64,000 bases of DNA from SpSt-539 sp964549445 (lineage in GTDB: Bacteria > Planctomycetota > Phycisphaerae > UBA1845 > UTPLA1): NCBI GenBank assembly GCA_964549445.1, contig CAZJVS010000010.1, positions 61,204 through 125,203 on the forward strand, given 5' to 3'. Positions 33,900-41,613 of the stretch are shown here, piece after piece (positions within the stretch are counted from its first letter, which is position 1; each line of letters starts with the position of its first letter). The notes beneath the pieces were generated by a model. That model had not been told where the DNA came from and did not search any database. It worked only from the letters and a program-made list of their open reading frames with translations. Position numbers and translations under genes: made by a program.

Positions 33900-34325
33900 A
33901 TGGAACTTCGACTCGAAAGCGGCAAAGCGATCCGAGAGCCCAACTCGTCGCAGATTGCCGAGGAGCTGCGGGGGCACGCGCAATCGGGCGGCGGTTTTGC
34001 GATCCTTGAACGCGACAAGCAGACGTACATCCAGGCGGCGGGGGACGAGGCGACCGGGTTCGTCGTCGAGTACCAGGATGGAGATACCGACCAGCACTTC
34101 AAGGCGACGCGGGAGAAGATCTCGCTGAGCGACGTCGTGAAGGCGTTTTCGTCGTACGCGGCCGGGGACGGGGCTTGGAAGGGGATGTTCCAGTGGGCAA
34201 AGCTGGATGAGGCCGACTTCAAGTCCAAGAAGGGCTGCCTCGGCGCGGCGGTGATGCTCATCGCGGCCGGCGGGGCCGGGGTGGCGGGTTTGTGTGTTCT
34301 GGCCACCACGTTGCTCCGGGGATAG
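33900..34325 (+). CDS. Hypothetical protein with C-terminal transmembrane helix
   Basis: 141 residues from ATG at 33900, which has GGAAGGAG upstream; the frame is open to 33849, but that extension is not supported. The soluble part is charged and contains QTYIQAAGDEATGFVVEYQDGDTDQHF, which looks like a small beta domain. The C-terminal segment GAAVMLIAAGGAGVAGLCVL is a membrane helix, so the protein may be tail-anchored. Similar small proteins are common in environmental bacteria but lack a function. Confidence 0.65.
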   Translation: MELRLESGKAIREPNSSQIAEELRGHAQSGGGFAILERDKQTYIQAAGDEATGFVVEYQDGDTDQHFKATREKISLSDVVKAFSSYAAGDGAWKGMFQWAKLDEADFKSKKGCLGAAVMLIAAGGAGVAGLCVLATTLLRG

Positions 34326-34417
34326 CGGATGAATCGGGCGGAAATCGCGGTGTCGGGGGTGATCCAAGTGGGTTGGCGGGCAAGATTTGCGCAAACTTGG
34401 GCCGATAGAGACATAGA

Positions 34418-34882
34418 ATGGACATGCCGGGTCCGGCCATACCACAGGCGGGGGTGATTCCGTTTCGGGTTTCCGCGGGCGGGGAGGTGGAGATTCTGCT
34501 GATTCGCCGCGTCGAGAAGAAGAAGTGGAACATCCCGAAGGGGATGCTGGGCGGCAAGACGGCGGTGGAGGCGGCGCAGCACGAGGCGATCGAAGAGGCG
34601 GGGGCGGCGGGCGAGTTGTCGCCGCAGATGATCGGGAGCTACGGCTACGAGAAGCACGCCTCGGCCCGCGAGGTGATGGTGTTCCTGCTGCGAGTGATCC
34701 AGACGTTCGACGAGTACCCCGAGATGTCAGTGCGGATGCGGCAGTGGTTTCCGCTCGAAGAGGCGGCGAGCATGGTGAAGCTGCCGGCGGTGGCGGGGCT
34801 GATCCGGAGCGTGCCGCAGTACATTCGCGTGGGGCCGAGCGGGAGGGTGGCGTTTGTGCCGATCGCGAGCCGGCGGCCGTAG
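34418..34882 (+). CDS. Nudix hydrolase
   Basis: 154 residues. The Nudix fold is shown by GVIPFRVSAGGEVEILLIRR, KKWNIPKGMLGGK and the box end EAAQHEAIEEAGAAG, in which EE-x-G is kept but the first Glu and the Arg before it are replaced. This family with PKG at the start of the box often cleaves diadenosine or inositol pyrophosphates. The start may be ATG 34418 or 34424. No adjacent gene indicates the substrate. Confidence 0.85.
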   Translation: MDMPGPAIPQAGVIPFRVSAGGEVEILLIRRVEKKKWNIPKGMLGGKTAVEAAQHEAIEEAGAAGELSPQMIGSYGYEKHASAREVMVFLLRVIQTFDEYPEMSVRMRQWFPLEEAASMVKLPAVAGLIRSVPQYIRVGPSGRVAFVPIASRRP

Positions 34883-34974
34883 CGAGTCCGGCGTTCAAGT
34901 CCAGCCATCTCAACATTACTAAACATTGCTAATACATGGCTGCGACTCCACACCGGCGCGTCCGTGCTTCCCGA

Positions 34975-35634
34975 TTACGGTTCCTGCTCGGGGCCCTGGT
35001 CGATGTAAGTCTGGTAGAAATTGTCGATCGCGAAGGGGTCGTAGATATCGAGAAATAACTGGCGATTCCAGGCGACGAGGCAAAGCGGGTGCTGGAGGCC
35101 GGCGTAAGGGGTGACGACCAGTTTGCGATTTCCGAACTCGGGGCTGACGGGCGCGAGCTGGAGGAGCAATCGCAGCGAGGCCTGATTGGGCAGACTGAGC
35201 GGGGCGGCCGGGTCGAAGAGGATGACGATGTAGCCGTGCTCGAGACTGTGAACCCAGTGCTCGGCGGGGAGCTGGTCGCAGTAGAAACCGGTTTCGGCGG
35301 GGATGGGTGAGTGGGGGCCGCTGGCGGGCGGGTTGAACTGATAGGTGGGCGGGGTCTCGTCGAAGACGTGGAGGCGACCTTCGTTGGGGACGTTGAGCAG
35401 GACGCCAGCGGGGATGTGGGCCGGGTCGAATTCGGTGATGTCGGTGGCGCCATCCTGGCGGGTATCGGCGACGGGCTCGGAGGGGCCGCCGTCGCAGGTG
35501 TTGGCGGTGGGGTCGCAGACGCCGTGCTGCTCGGTGGGGGAGGAAGCGCACTCGAAGAGCACATCGCAGCCGGCGACGGCGAGCAGGATGGCCGACGCGG
35601 CGGCGAGGCGGGCGGGATAGGTGATTTTACGCAT
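34975..35634 (-). CDS. DUF3105 family lipoprotein
   Basis: 219 residues. A lipobox signal (LAAASAILLAVAGC) is followed by a Cys-containing linker and a DUF3105 core with PPASGPHSPIPAETGFYCDQLPAEHWVHSLEHGYIVIL split by the family's H-x-P-Y and VHxLEHG motifs. It is probably anchored to a membrane facing the periplasm. Function unknown. The region downstream on the minus strand is empty; the gene faces the Nudix gene with ~90 bases between ends. Confidence 0.8.
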   Translation of the reverse strand: MRKITYPARLAAASAILLAVAGCDVLFECASSPTEQHGVCDPTANTCDGGPSEPVADTRQDGATDITEFDPAHIPAGVLLNVPNEGRLHVFDETPPTYQFNPPASGPHSPIPAETGFYCDQLPAEHWVHSLEHGYIVILFDPAAPLSLPNQASLRLLLQLAPVSPEFGNRKLVVTPYAGLQHPLCLVAWNRQLFLDIYDPFAIDNFYQTYIDQGPEQEP

Positions 35635-35857
35635 GGGAGGTCCACCGCTGTTTGATGCGAGGCAAGCATTGTAATCGGCAACGGCGGGGAGCGAAAACCG
35701 GGGGCGGTGAAGGGCTGGAACGCGGTTCGATTGTGGATTGCTGACTGCGGATTACGGATTTCAGGCAGGAGGCGGTCGGGGGCTGCGCGGGGCGGGCGTG
35801 GGGGTTGGAATGGGGCGGCGGGGCGGAAGTTAGAATGGTGAGAATGGGGATCCAAAC

Positions 35858-35889
35858 GTCGAAACTTCGAAAAGTCGAAACGTCGAAAT
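35858..35889. repeat. Four imperfect tandem 8-mers GTCGAAAC
   Basis: Units GTCGAAAC, TTCGAAAA, GTCGAAAC, GTCGAAAT in direct succession. Confidence 0.8.
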
Positions 35890-36177
35890 GGGGCGGCCGG
35901 GGGTCGGGATCGTGGGACGGGATCGCATGATTGTTTTTTGACGGGATTAGACGGGATTTGATGGGACGGGGGTCGTGGGGGTCCGTGGACAGCTTTCAGT
36001 TATCAGTTCTCTGTCGACCGATCTCAGCTCCTGGATCATCGGCGCTCTTTTTTTGACGATAGCAGCCGATAGCCGCCGATAGAGAGCCGGACAATTCATG
36101 TCGCGATTTCTGTCGGAACGGTCGTCGCCATCTTTTTCCCTGTGCGCAGAATCTCTCCGTGGCCGCGCGAGGCGCCC

Positions 36178-36196
36178 TTCGACAGGCTCAGGGACC
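36178..36196. repeat. Dispersed repeat TTCGAC-GCTCA, copy 1
   Basis: TTCGACAGGCTCAGGGACC. Shares TTCGAC-N2-GCTCA with copies at 36904 and 36961. Confidence 0.6.
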
Positions 36197-36392
36197 GGTC
36201 GACGGCGGATGCCGTGCGGAAGTTCCGTTCGTCGGTGCGAGGGCACGCGCCCTCGTGGTGTCTGTACTAAAGAGTGGCCGGCGTTCCGCGGGGGCGGGCA
36301 TTTTGACGCGGAGTGGAAGGGCTCGGCACGCGCGGGGGCGGTTGCGGGCTGGCAATGCGTTTCGCGCCCGTCGCTACGGATACAATCAAGCG

Positions 36393-36575
36393 ATGTCTCA
36401 GGCGGTAGTGACATTCGGTGTCGCGCTCTTCATTGTCTGGACTAGCCAGATGCTCGCATGGTCAAAGACGCCGGGCGGGCGGCCGCTTCAGCTTGCGGAT
36501 GGGGTGAGTGTTGCTGCTCTCGTCATCGGTGCATGGTCGGCGGCGAAGGAAACCCGGAAGCGCGTGCCGTTCTGA
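36393..36575 (+). CDS. Small membrane protein; may be the first half of a broken gene
   Basis: 60 residues from ATG at 36393 with a hydrophobic first half (AVVTFGVALFIVWTSQMLAW) and a second hydrophobic stretch (GVSVAALVIGAWSAA). It ends in KRVPF and TGA. The same frame is open after the stop to 36806 with clear membrane-protein character, so this may be one two-part gene split by a nonsense mutation. A TACAAT element lies only 6 bases before the ATG. Confidence 0.45.
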   Translation: MSQAVVTFGVALFIVWTSQMLAWSKTPGGRPLQLADGVSVAALVIGAWSAAKETRKRVPF

Positions 36576-36806
36576 ATTTACGGCAGTCTTGGGGGGTTTG
36601 GTTTCGGAGGCATTTTCCTCGAAGACGCCACGCGGTTGTCGGGCTTGAATACGCCGTTGTGGAGCTACCTCGTTCCATTTGCCGGCTTCATGGCGATGTG
36701 CGCTGTCTTTTGCAGCGCCATTGCTTCCTTTCGATGGCGGCGGCTGGATCGCCGGGCGGGGGTGCGACAAATTGTGGAATCGCCGGGCCTGCGTCCGGTG
36801 CGCTAA
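36576..36806 (+). pseudogene. In-frame continuation after the TGA at 36573
   Basis: 76 codons in the same phase as 36393-36575, without an early ATG (first ATG at ~36690). The translation has a glycine-rich start, then LWSYLVPFAGFMAMCAVFCS (a membrane helix) and a basic end RWRRLDRRAGVRQ. The hydrophobic helix followed by RWRR is typical of real membrane proteins. A second gene using a rare start is possible. Confidence 0.4.
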
Positions 36807-36842
36807 TGCGTGCGCGCGGAAAAGCGCGGAACTAGGGGGCGC

Positions 36843-36863
36843 GGTGCGTGCAGAGCACGCACC
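36843..36863. repeat. Perfect hairpin GGTGCGTGC-AGA-GCACGCACC
   Basis: Nine-base stem, three-base loop, followed by CTAAG without a T tract, so not a typical terminator. It may be a mobile or dispersed palindrome. Confidence 0.7.
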
Positions 36864-36903
36864 CTAAGTCGCTCGGATTCCGCGCGTGGGTCGTTTGGCG
36901 CGG

Positions 36904-36922
36904 TTCGACGGGCTCACCGAAC
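36904..36922. repeat. Dispersed repeat TTCGAC-GCTCA, copy 2
   Basis: TTCGACGGGCTCACCGAAC, preceded by CG-rich bases as in copy 3. Confidence 0.6.
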
Positions 36923-36960
36923 GGCGGACCGCTTGCTTGCGCGCGCGGCTCGTACGGCGG

Positions 36961-36979
36961 TTCGACTAGCTCACCGGCC
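36961..36979. repeat. Dispersed repeat TTCGAC-GCTCA, copy 3
   Basis: TTCGACTAGCTCACCGGCC, 57 bases after copy 2; both follow a CGG-rich stretch. Confidence 0.6.
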
Positions 36980-36991
36980 GGAGCGCCGAGA

Positions 36992-37999
36992 TTACTGGTT
37001 GAAGTCGAAGTCGAAGGGTTGGGGGCCGGCGCCGTCGTGGAAGTCGATGGCGATGGAGATGGCGAGGGGGCGGCTGGCGGGGCGATCCACTTTTGACGCG
37101 AGGCAAGTGGCGTCAGGGGCGAGGCGGAGACTGAGGGCCTGGGCGGCGGCGGAAGTGCGGGCCCAGGCGGAGGTGATGCGGAAGCCGGCGGGGGAGATGG
37201 GACGGGTGAACTCGTCGTAGAAGTAGAGCTTGAACTGGCCGTCGGGGGAGAGGGCGCCTTCGAGGTGGTGGGTCTGGTCGGGGGCCATGAAGAACTGGCC
37301 GCCGTGGCGCGGGTCGTGATCCTGGTGTGACTTCTGGTGCGAGAGCTTCATGCCGCAGACGGGGCAGCGGCCGGGGACGGCGTAGGCGCGGTTGGATTCG
37401 CAGCGCATGGGGCAGGAATATGAGGCGACGGTCGTCGGCGTGACGGCTTCGAAGCAGATGTTGAAGGGGGCCGAGTCGGCGTAGTGGCCGGCGAGGTCGA
37501 CGAACTGGAAGGTGGCGGTGAACGTGCCTTCGCGGGCGGCGGTGGTCATGAGGTTGATATGGACGTTGCCGTCGTCGTCGTGGAGGAACGCGAAGGTCTG
37601 GCCGTCGCGGGTGAGGATGGGGCGGAAGGTGCTGGGCTCGAGGAAGCCGAGGCCGGGGTCGGCGGAGAGGCGACGGAGGGCGAGCAGGTGGCCGAAGCGG
37701 AGGCGGCATTGATCGCCGAAGAAGCTGTCGGCGGGGAGGGTCGCGATCTGCGGGGCGTCGTGGAGCCAGCGATCGGCGAAGGCGTCGTCGCCGGGGAAGA
37801 GCTGGGCGCAGAGGGGGCGGCCCGTTGACAGGGTTGGGACGATGAGGCGCGGCGTCGATGAATTGTCGGCGGCGACGCGGAGGAGGATTTCGTGGGCGGA
37901 GGCGGTGGGGGCGGTGAGTGAGAGCAGCACGCAGAGCGGCAAGCACGGCGTTGGGGGGCGTCGCCATTTCTCTGCGAAGCTGGATGGTCTCGCGGTCAT
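36992..37999 (-). CDS. Exported heavy-metal-binding-domain protein
   Basis: 335 residues from ATG at 37999, with GAGGAAGGG in front. A signal peptide (CLPLCVLLSLTAPTASA) is followed by an unassigned ~150-residue beta region. Then comes a heavy-metal-binding domain (HMBD, as in CusB and CopA) with the motif SYSCPMRCESNRAYAVPGRC, followed by PVCGMKL (~200-226). A HQKSHQDHDPRHGG His-rich linker follows, and a C-terminal domain with EGALSPDGQFKLYFYDEF. It probably binds Cu or another soft metal in the periplasm. There is no adjacent efflux pump, so it is a stand-alone binder or chaperone. Confidence 0.8.
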   Translation of the reverse strand: MTARPSSFAEKWRRPPTPCLPLCVLLSLTAPTASAHEILLRVAADNSSTPRLIVPTLSTGRPLCAQLFPGDDAFADRWLHDAPQIATLPADSFFGDQCRLRFGHLLALRRLSADPGLGFLEPSTFRPILTRDGQTFAFLHDDDGNVHINLMTTAAREGTFTATFQFVDLAGHYADSAPFNICFEAVTPTTVASYSCPMRCESNRAYAVPGRCPVCGMKLSHQKSHQDHDPRHGGQFFMAPDQTHHLEGALSPDGQFKLYFYDEFTRPISPAGFRITSAWARTSAAAQALSLRLAPDATCLASKVDRPASRPLAISIAIDFHDGAGPQPFDFDFNQ

Positions 38000-38025
38000 C
38001 AGCCCTTCCTCGGAACGATCGGCGA

Positions 38026-39192
38026 TCAGAGGCCGAGCAGGTCGTCGACGAATCCACTGACATCGGCGGCGGAGAAGTCGCCGCTGGCGGACATGTCGGC
38101 GCAGGCGCAGGCGGAGTCGAGGGCGGAGCCGCCGGTGACGCAGCCGACGAAGGCCTGGATGTCATCGCCGTCGACGGTGGCGTTGCCGCTGAGGTCGCCG
38201 CGAAGATTGCAGACGGGGATGACGAAGAAGCTGGCGGATTCGCCGGCGGCGAGGACGTCGCCGGAGGTACGCGTGGCGGTGATCTTGATGGACTCGGCGT
38301 TGGGGTAGGTCACGCCGACGATGGTGACGGTGTCGGTGGCGGCGTTGATCTGGCCGGTGGTCGTGCCGCCGAGCGAGCCGGTTGCGCCACCGGAGGCGGA
38401 GAGCTGGATGGCGGTATTGCCGCTGACGGAGGCGAGGCCGCCCATGTTATTGCGGGCGCGGACGGTGACGTTGAATGGGGCGTTGACGGTGGGCGGCGTG
38501 GAGATGGGGTCGACTGACAACTGCGTGGCGGGGGCGGGGATGACGGTGAAGCTCGCGCCGGCGTTGTTGGTGAAGACGGCTGCGCCGGCCGAGAGGGCGT
38601 AGTCGGCCAGGTTATTGGTGCTGGCGGCGGAGGGGGCGCCGAGAAACTGGAGGGCCTGGAGCGTGGTTGTCGGGATAACGCCGGCGAAGGGCGGATTGAA
38701 GTTGCCGTCGGGGTCGTTGGTGAGGTCGCCGGTTCCGGGGCCGGTGTAGCTTGCGCCGCCCCAGCTCAGACGCCAGTAGACGACGTTGGTGGTGCTTTCG
38801 AAGGTGAGGGTTCCCGCGGCGAAGTAGGACGGGGGAATGACGTTTGTCATGGTGAAGTTGGGGACGGCGGGCGGGCTTGTGTAGGCGGAGAAGCTGGGCG
38901 TGCAGTAGAGCACGGTGACTCCGGTGCCTTCATTCGGGACGGGCGAGCCGGGGGGCGTGAGGGTGATGGGGCTGCCGCCGGAGGCGTTGCGGACGACGAA
39001 CTTGCCGAACTGAAGCTGATTCTGGAAGGAGCCGCGCATGCGGAACTGGATGGCCTGGGCAGTGACGTCGCCATTGACGCCGGCGATGACTTTTTCGATC
39101 TGCATGACGTGGAAGGAGGCGAATGACGGGGCACTGTGTACGAGCAGCAGTCCCGTCATTGCAAGCAGGGTTCGACGGCGGAAATCGCGCAT
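38026..39192 (-). CDS. Secreted protein with dockerin-like C-terminus
   Basis: 388 residues from ATG at 39192, with AAGGAGAG in front; upstream frame is not coding. A signal peptide (LLAMTGLLLVHSAPSFAS) is followed by a beta-rich N-terminal region. A middle segment resembles a Big/Ig-like domain (APATQLSVDPISTPPTVNAP). The end carries two calcium-binding dockerin-like repeats: GDLSGNATVDGDDIQAFVGC and DMSASGDFSAADVSGFVDDLLG, which are common in planctomycetes. It probably lies outside the outer membrane. The matching cohesin is unknown. Confidence 0.85.
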   Translation of the reverse strand: MRDFRRRTLLAMTGLLLVHSAPSFASFHVMQIEKVIAGVNGDVTAQAIQFRMRGSFQNQLQFGKFVVRNASGGSPITLTPPGSPVPNEGTGVTVLYCTPSFSAYTSPPAVPNFTMTNVIPPSYFAAGTLTFESTTNVVYWRLSWGGASYTGPGTGDLTNDPDGNFNPPFAGVIPTTTLQALQFLGAPSAASTNNLADYALSAGAAVFTNNAGASFTVIPAPATQLSVDPISTPPTVNAPFNVTVRARNNMGGLASVSGNTAIQLSASGGATGSLGGTTTGQINAATDTVTIVGVTYPNAESIKITATRTSGDVLAAGESASFFVIPVCNLRGDLSGNATVDGDDIQAFVGCVTGGSALDSACACADMSASGDFSAADVSGFVDDLLGL

Positions 39193-39293
39193 GTTTCTCT
39201 CCTTCACCCGAGCCCCAGCGATGTGCGCAGGCCGACATGGCCCGCTCCTGCGAGACTCCCCCAAGTAAACTTGTTTGCAGCTTGGAGTATTCC

Positions 39294-41198
39294 CTACTCG
39301 GAGAGGAGCTTTTCCATCTCGGTGAGCTTGTCGCCGAAGAGCTTCATGCAACTCTGGACCGGGGCGGGGGTTGTCATGTCGACGCCGGCGAGCTTGAGGC
39401 AGTCGATGGGATAGACGCTGCTGCCGGCCTTGAGGAACTTCATGAGGCCGTCGACCGCGCCGGGCTGCTTGGCGATGATGCGGCGGCCGACGTCGGTGGC
39501 GGCGGCGTAGCTGGTTGCGTACTTGTAGACGTAGAAGTTTCGATAGAAGTGGGGGATGCGGAAGCACTCGGAGTCGGTCTCGGAGTCGATGACGAGGGCG
39601 GGGCCGTAGTATTTCTGGACGAGGTCGCGATAGGTCTTTTGCATGAGGTCGGGGGTGAGGGGCTTGCCGGCCTCGGCAAGCTCGTGGACGGCCTTTTCGA
39701 ACTCGGCGAAGAGGGTCTGGCGGAAGACGGTGGTGCGGATGTTCTCGAGCAGCTCGTTGATGAGTTCGAGTTTTTCCTGTTTCGACCTGGCCTGCTGGTA
39801 GAGGTACTCGTTGAGGACGACTTCGTTGGCGGTGGAGGCGACTTCGGCGCAGAAGAGCGAGTAGTCGCCGTAGATCACGGGCTGGGTGTGGGTGGTGAAC
39901 CAGGTGTGCATGGCGTGGCCCATTTCGTGGGCGACGGTCGAGCGGTCGTGGGCGGTGTCGTTGTAGTTGAGCAGGAGGTAGGGGTGGACGGAGTAGGTGC
40001 CGCTGCAGTAGGCGCCGCTGCGCTTGCCCTTGGTTTCGTAGACGTCGATCCAGCGGGAGTCGAAGCCCTTGGTCATCGCGCCGATGTAGTCGGGGCCGAG
40101 GACGTTGAGCGACGTGAGGATCGTTTTTACGGCGTCGTCGTAGGGGACTTTCTTGCTGCTCTCGGCGATGAGGGGGACGTAGAGGTCATAGGGGTGGAGT
40201 TCGTTGAGCTTCAGGACTTTTTTCCGCAGTTGGGTGTAGCGGTGCATGAGCGGGAGGGCGTCGTTGACGGCCTTGATGAGATTTTCGTAGACGGAGACGG
40301 GGATGTTGTCGGGGAAGAGGGCGGCCTCGAGGCAGGACTTGTAGCCGCGGGCGCGGGCGTAGAACCAGTCGCGCTTGATCTGGAAGGCGAGGAGCGAGCC
40401 GACGGTGTTTTCGTAGTTCTCGTAGGTTTTGTGGAGGCCGAGGAAGGCGTCGCGGCGGACGCGGGGGTTGGGTGATGTCAGGAAGGCCATGAAGCGGCCG
40501 GGGCTGAGCTGGACCTCGTGGTCCTGGTCGTCCTTGATGGTGGGGAACTTCAGGTCGGCGTTGGTGAAGAGGGAGAAGGTGCGGGACATGCCGTCGGACA
40601 TGTCGCCGGACATGGCGAGCAGTTCTTCTTCGCGAGGGGAAAGTGTGTGGGCCTTCATGCGCTGGATGTCTTCGAGGGCGTGGCGGTAAACGGCGAGGTC
40701 TTTGTTCTTGTCCATCCACGAGGAGAGCGACTCGGGCGGGATGGTGAGGACTTCGGGCGAGAACCAGGACATGCTCTCGCTGAAGCGGTTGTAGAGATCC
40801 ATGGCGCGGCCGTAGCGGGCCTGGTTGGGCTTGTTGTCGAGGTCCTGGTCCTGCATGAGGGAGGCGTAGACGGCGAGGCGGTCGACGACGAGGTAGGTCT
40901 GGTCGCGGTGCTTGAGGACGCTGAGGAGTTCGGCGGGGCCTTTCGCGGCGGAGCCCTTCAGCTCCTTGCAGCGTTTGACCATCGGGTCGGCCTTGGCGTA
41001 GTCGGCGTCCCAGGCGGCGTCGTCCTTGTAGAGGTCGGCGAGGTTCCACTTGTCTTTTTCGGGGATCTCGGCGCGGGTGGGGACGGCCTTGCCGCCGCCG
41101 CCTTCGGCTGCGAAGGATTGTGTTGCACCGATCACTCCAAACAAGACGGACATAGCGATCACTCCCGAGAATCGTCGTGATGAATCTGTTGCATGCAT
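39294..41198 (-). CDS. pepF: Exported M3 family oligopeptidase (PepF type)
   Basis: 634 residues from ATG at 41198 (MHATDSS...), preceded by CCGGAGGTT as ribosome-binding site; the frame is open to 41276 but the start there lacks one. A signal peptide (GVIAMSVLFGVIGATQSFAA) is followed by a complete PepF-type M3B zinc peptidase: an N-terminal helical lobe, then HEMGHAMH (catalytic, zinc) and a downstream Glu ligand in CAEVASTANEVVLNE. Most PepF proteins are cytoplasmic; the signal peptide points to the periplasm. It hydrolyses oligopeptides of about 6-18 residues. Confidence 0.93.
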   Translation of the reverse strand: MHATDSSRRFSGVIAMSVLFGVIGATQSFAAEGGGGKAVPTRAEIPEKDKWNLADLYKDDAAWDADYAKADPMVKRCKELKGSAAKGPAELLSVLKHRDQTYLVVDRLAVYASLMQDQDLDNKPNQARYGRAMDLYNRFSESMSWFSPEVLTIPPESLSSWMDKNKDLAVYRHALEDIQRMKAHTLSPREEELLAMSGDMSDGMSRTFSLFTNADLKFPTIKDDQDHEVQLSPGRFMAFLTSPNPRVRRDAFLGLHKTYENYENTVGSLLAFQIKRDWFYARARGYKSCLEAALFPDNIPVSVYENLIKAVNDALPLMHRYTQLRKKVLKLNELHPYDLYVPLIAESSKKVPYDDAVKTILTSLNVLGPDYIGAMTKGFDSRWIDVYETKGKRSGAYCSGTYSVHPYLLLNYNDTAHDRSTVAHEMGHAMHTWFTTHTQPVIYGDYSLFCAEVASTANEVVLNEYLYQQARSKQEKLELINELLENIRTTVFRQTLFAEFEKAVHELAEAGKPLTPDLMQKTYRDLVQKYYGPALVIDSETDSECFRIPHFYRNFYVYKYATSYAAATDVGRRIIAKQPGAVDGLMKFLKAGSSVYPIDCLKLAGVDMTTPAPVQSCMKLFGDKLTEMEKLLSE

Positions 41199-41245
41199 GA
41201 GCAGAACCTCCGGAGCGGCATTTGAGCGGCGAGACGCGGATCGGG

Positions 41246-41305
41246 TCAAGCGGCGGGTGGGATCGCGACGCCGCATTCGGGGCAGACGCCGCTGACGTTG
41301 AGGTT
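41246..41305 (-). pseudogene. Remnant of a zinc-ribbon tail
   Basis: Minus strand reads N-L-N-V-S-G-V-C-P-E-C-G-V-A-I-P-P-A-A and a stop, directly after an in-frame TAA. The string resembles the YDLTGNVSGVCPECG C-terminal zinc ribbons common in planctomycetes. There is no start and only half of the ribbon, so it is a gene fragment. It lies between the CsrA-like and pepF genes. Confidence 0.5.
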
Positions 41306-41331
41306 TTAGCGGCCGATCAGAGGTTCATCGA

Positions 41332-41574
41332 TCAATGATCCGGACGGATCTCGGTGCGGAACACGCCGGCGACCGGTGGAGCGGTAATCCCGATTTGCAC
41401 CCATTGTCCGTGCGGATCGATTCGGATGACCCTCACCTGGATTTCGTGGTGGTCGTCATTTTTGTACGCTTGCGACAGAAAGCGGTCGCTCAGCGAGACA
41501 GGCGAGCTTGAATCGGGAGACCGCGGAATGCAGATGTCCACGCTCTGATCGACCTCGCGCTTCAATACCAACAT
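41332..41574 (-). CDS. CsrA-like RNA-binding regulator with inserted loop
   Basis: 80 residues from ATG at 41574, with GGAGGGTGATC in front as ribosome-binding site; another ATG at 41589 is out of distance. Strand 1 reads MLVLKREVDQSVDI, matching MLVLTRKVGESIVI of CsrA; strands 2-4 follow after about 27 extra residues as EIQVRVIRID...WVQIGITAP, and the final piece PPVAGVFRTEI retains the Arg corresponding to Arg44 of CsrA. The inserted region (~17-43) is Ser/Asp-rich with a basic middle. CsrA dimers bind GGA motifs near ribosome-binding sites. The insertion may change partner or RNA choice. Its gene follows the cupredoxin-like gene at 41614 by 39 bases, so it may be co-transcribed. Confidence 0.8.
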   Translation of the reverse strand: MLVLKREVDQSVDICIPRSPDSSSPVSLSDRFLSQAYKNDDHHEIQVRVIRIDPHGQWVQIGITAPPVAGVFRTEIRPDH

Positions 41575-41613
41575 GATCACCCTCCGCAATCGCGGCTTCG
41601 TTTGAGTGCGGGA

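Larger units (their letters stand above)
35635..36392. other. Repeat-rich intergenic region
   Basis: No gene is supported. The segment is unlike its surroundings: short direct repeats, G-rich runs and imperfect tandem words such as GGATT-N2-3 (about 35730-35765) and GACGGGATT (about 35940-35970). Homologues may be found in other intergenic gaps of the genome. Confidence 0.6.

Noticed and set aside
32138..34916. Two very long minus-strand frames opposite 32541-34882
   Set aside because: Translation is Ser/Arg/Pro-rich without domains; Nudix and secreted-protein genes on the plus strand explain the region.
36843..36863. Rho-independent terminator
   Set aside because: Perfect hairpin but no T tract on either side.
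39123..40475. 450-codon plus-strand frame opposite pepF
   Set aside because: Mirror frame rich in Val, Gly and Glu; pepF has an HEMGH active site.
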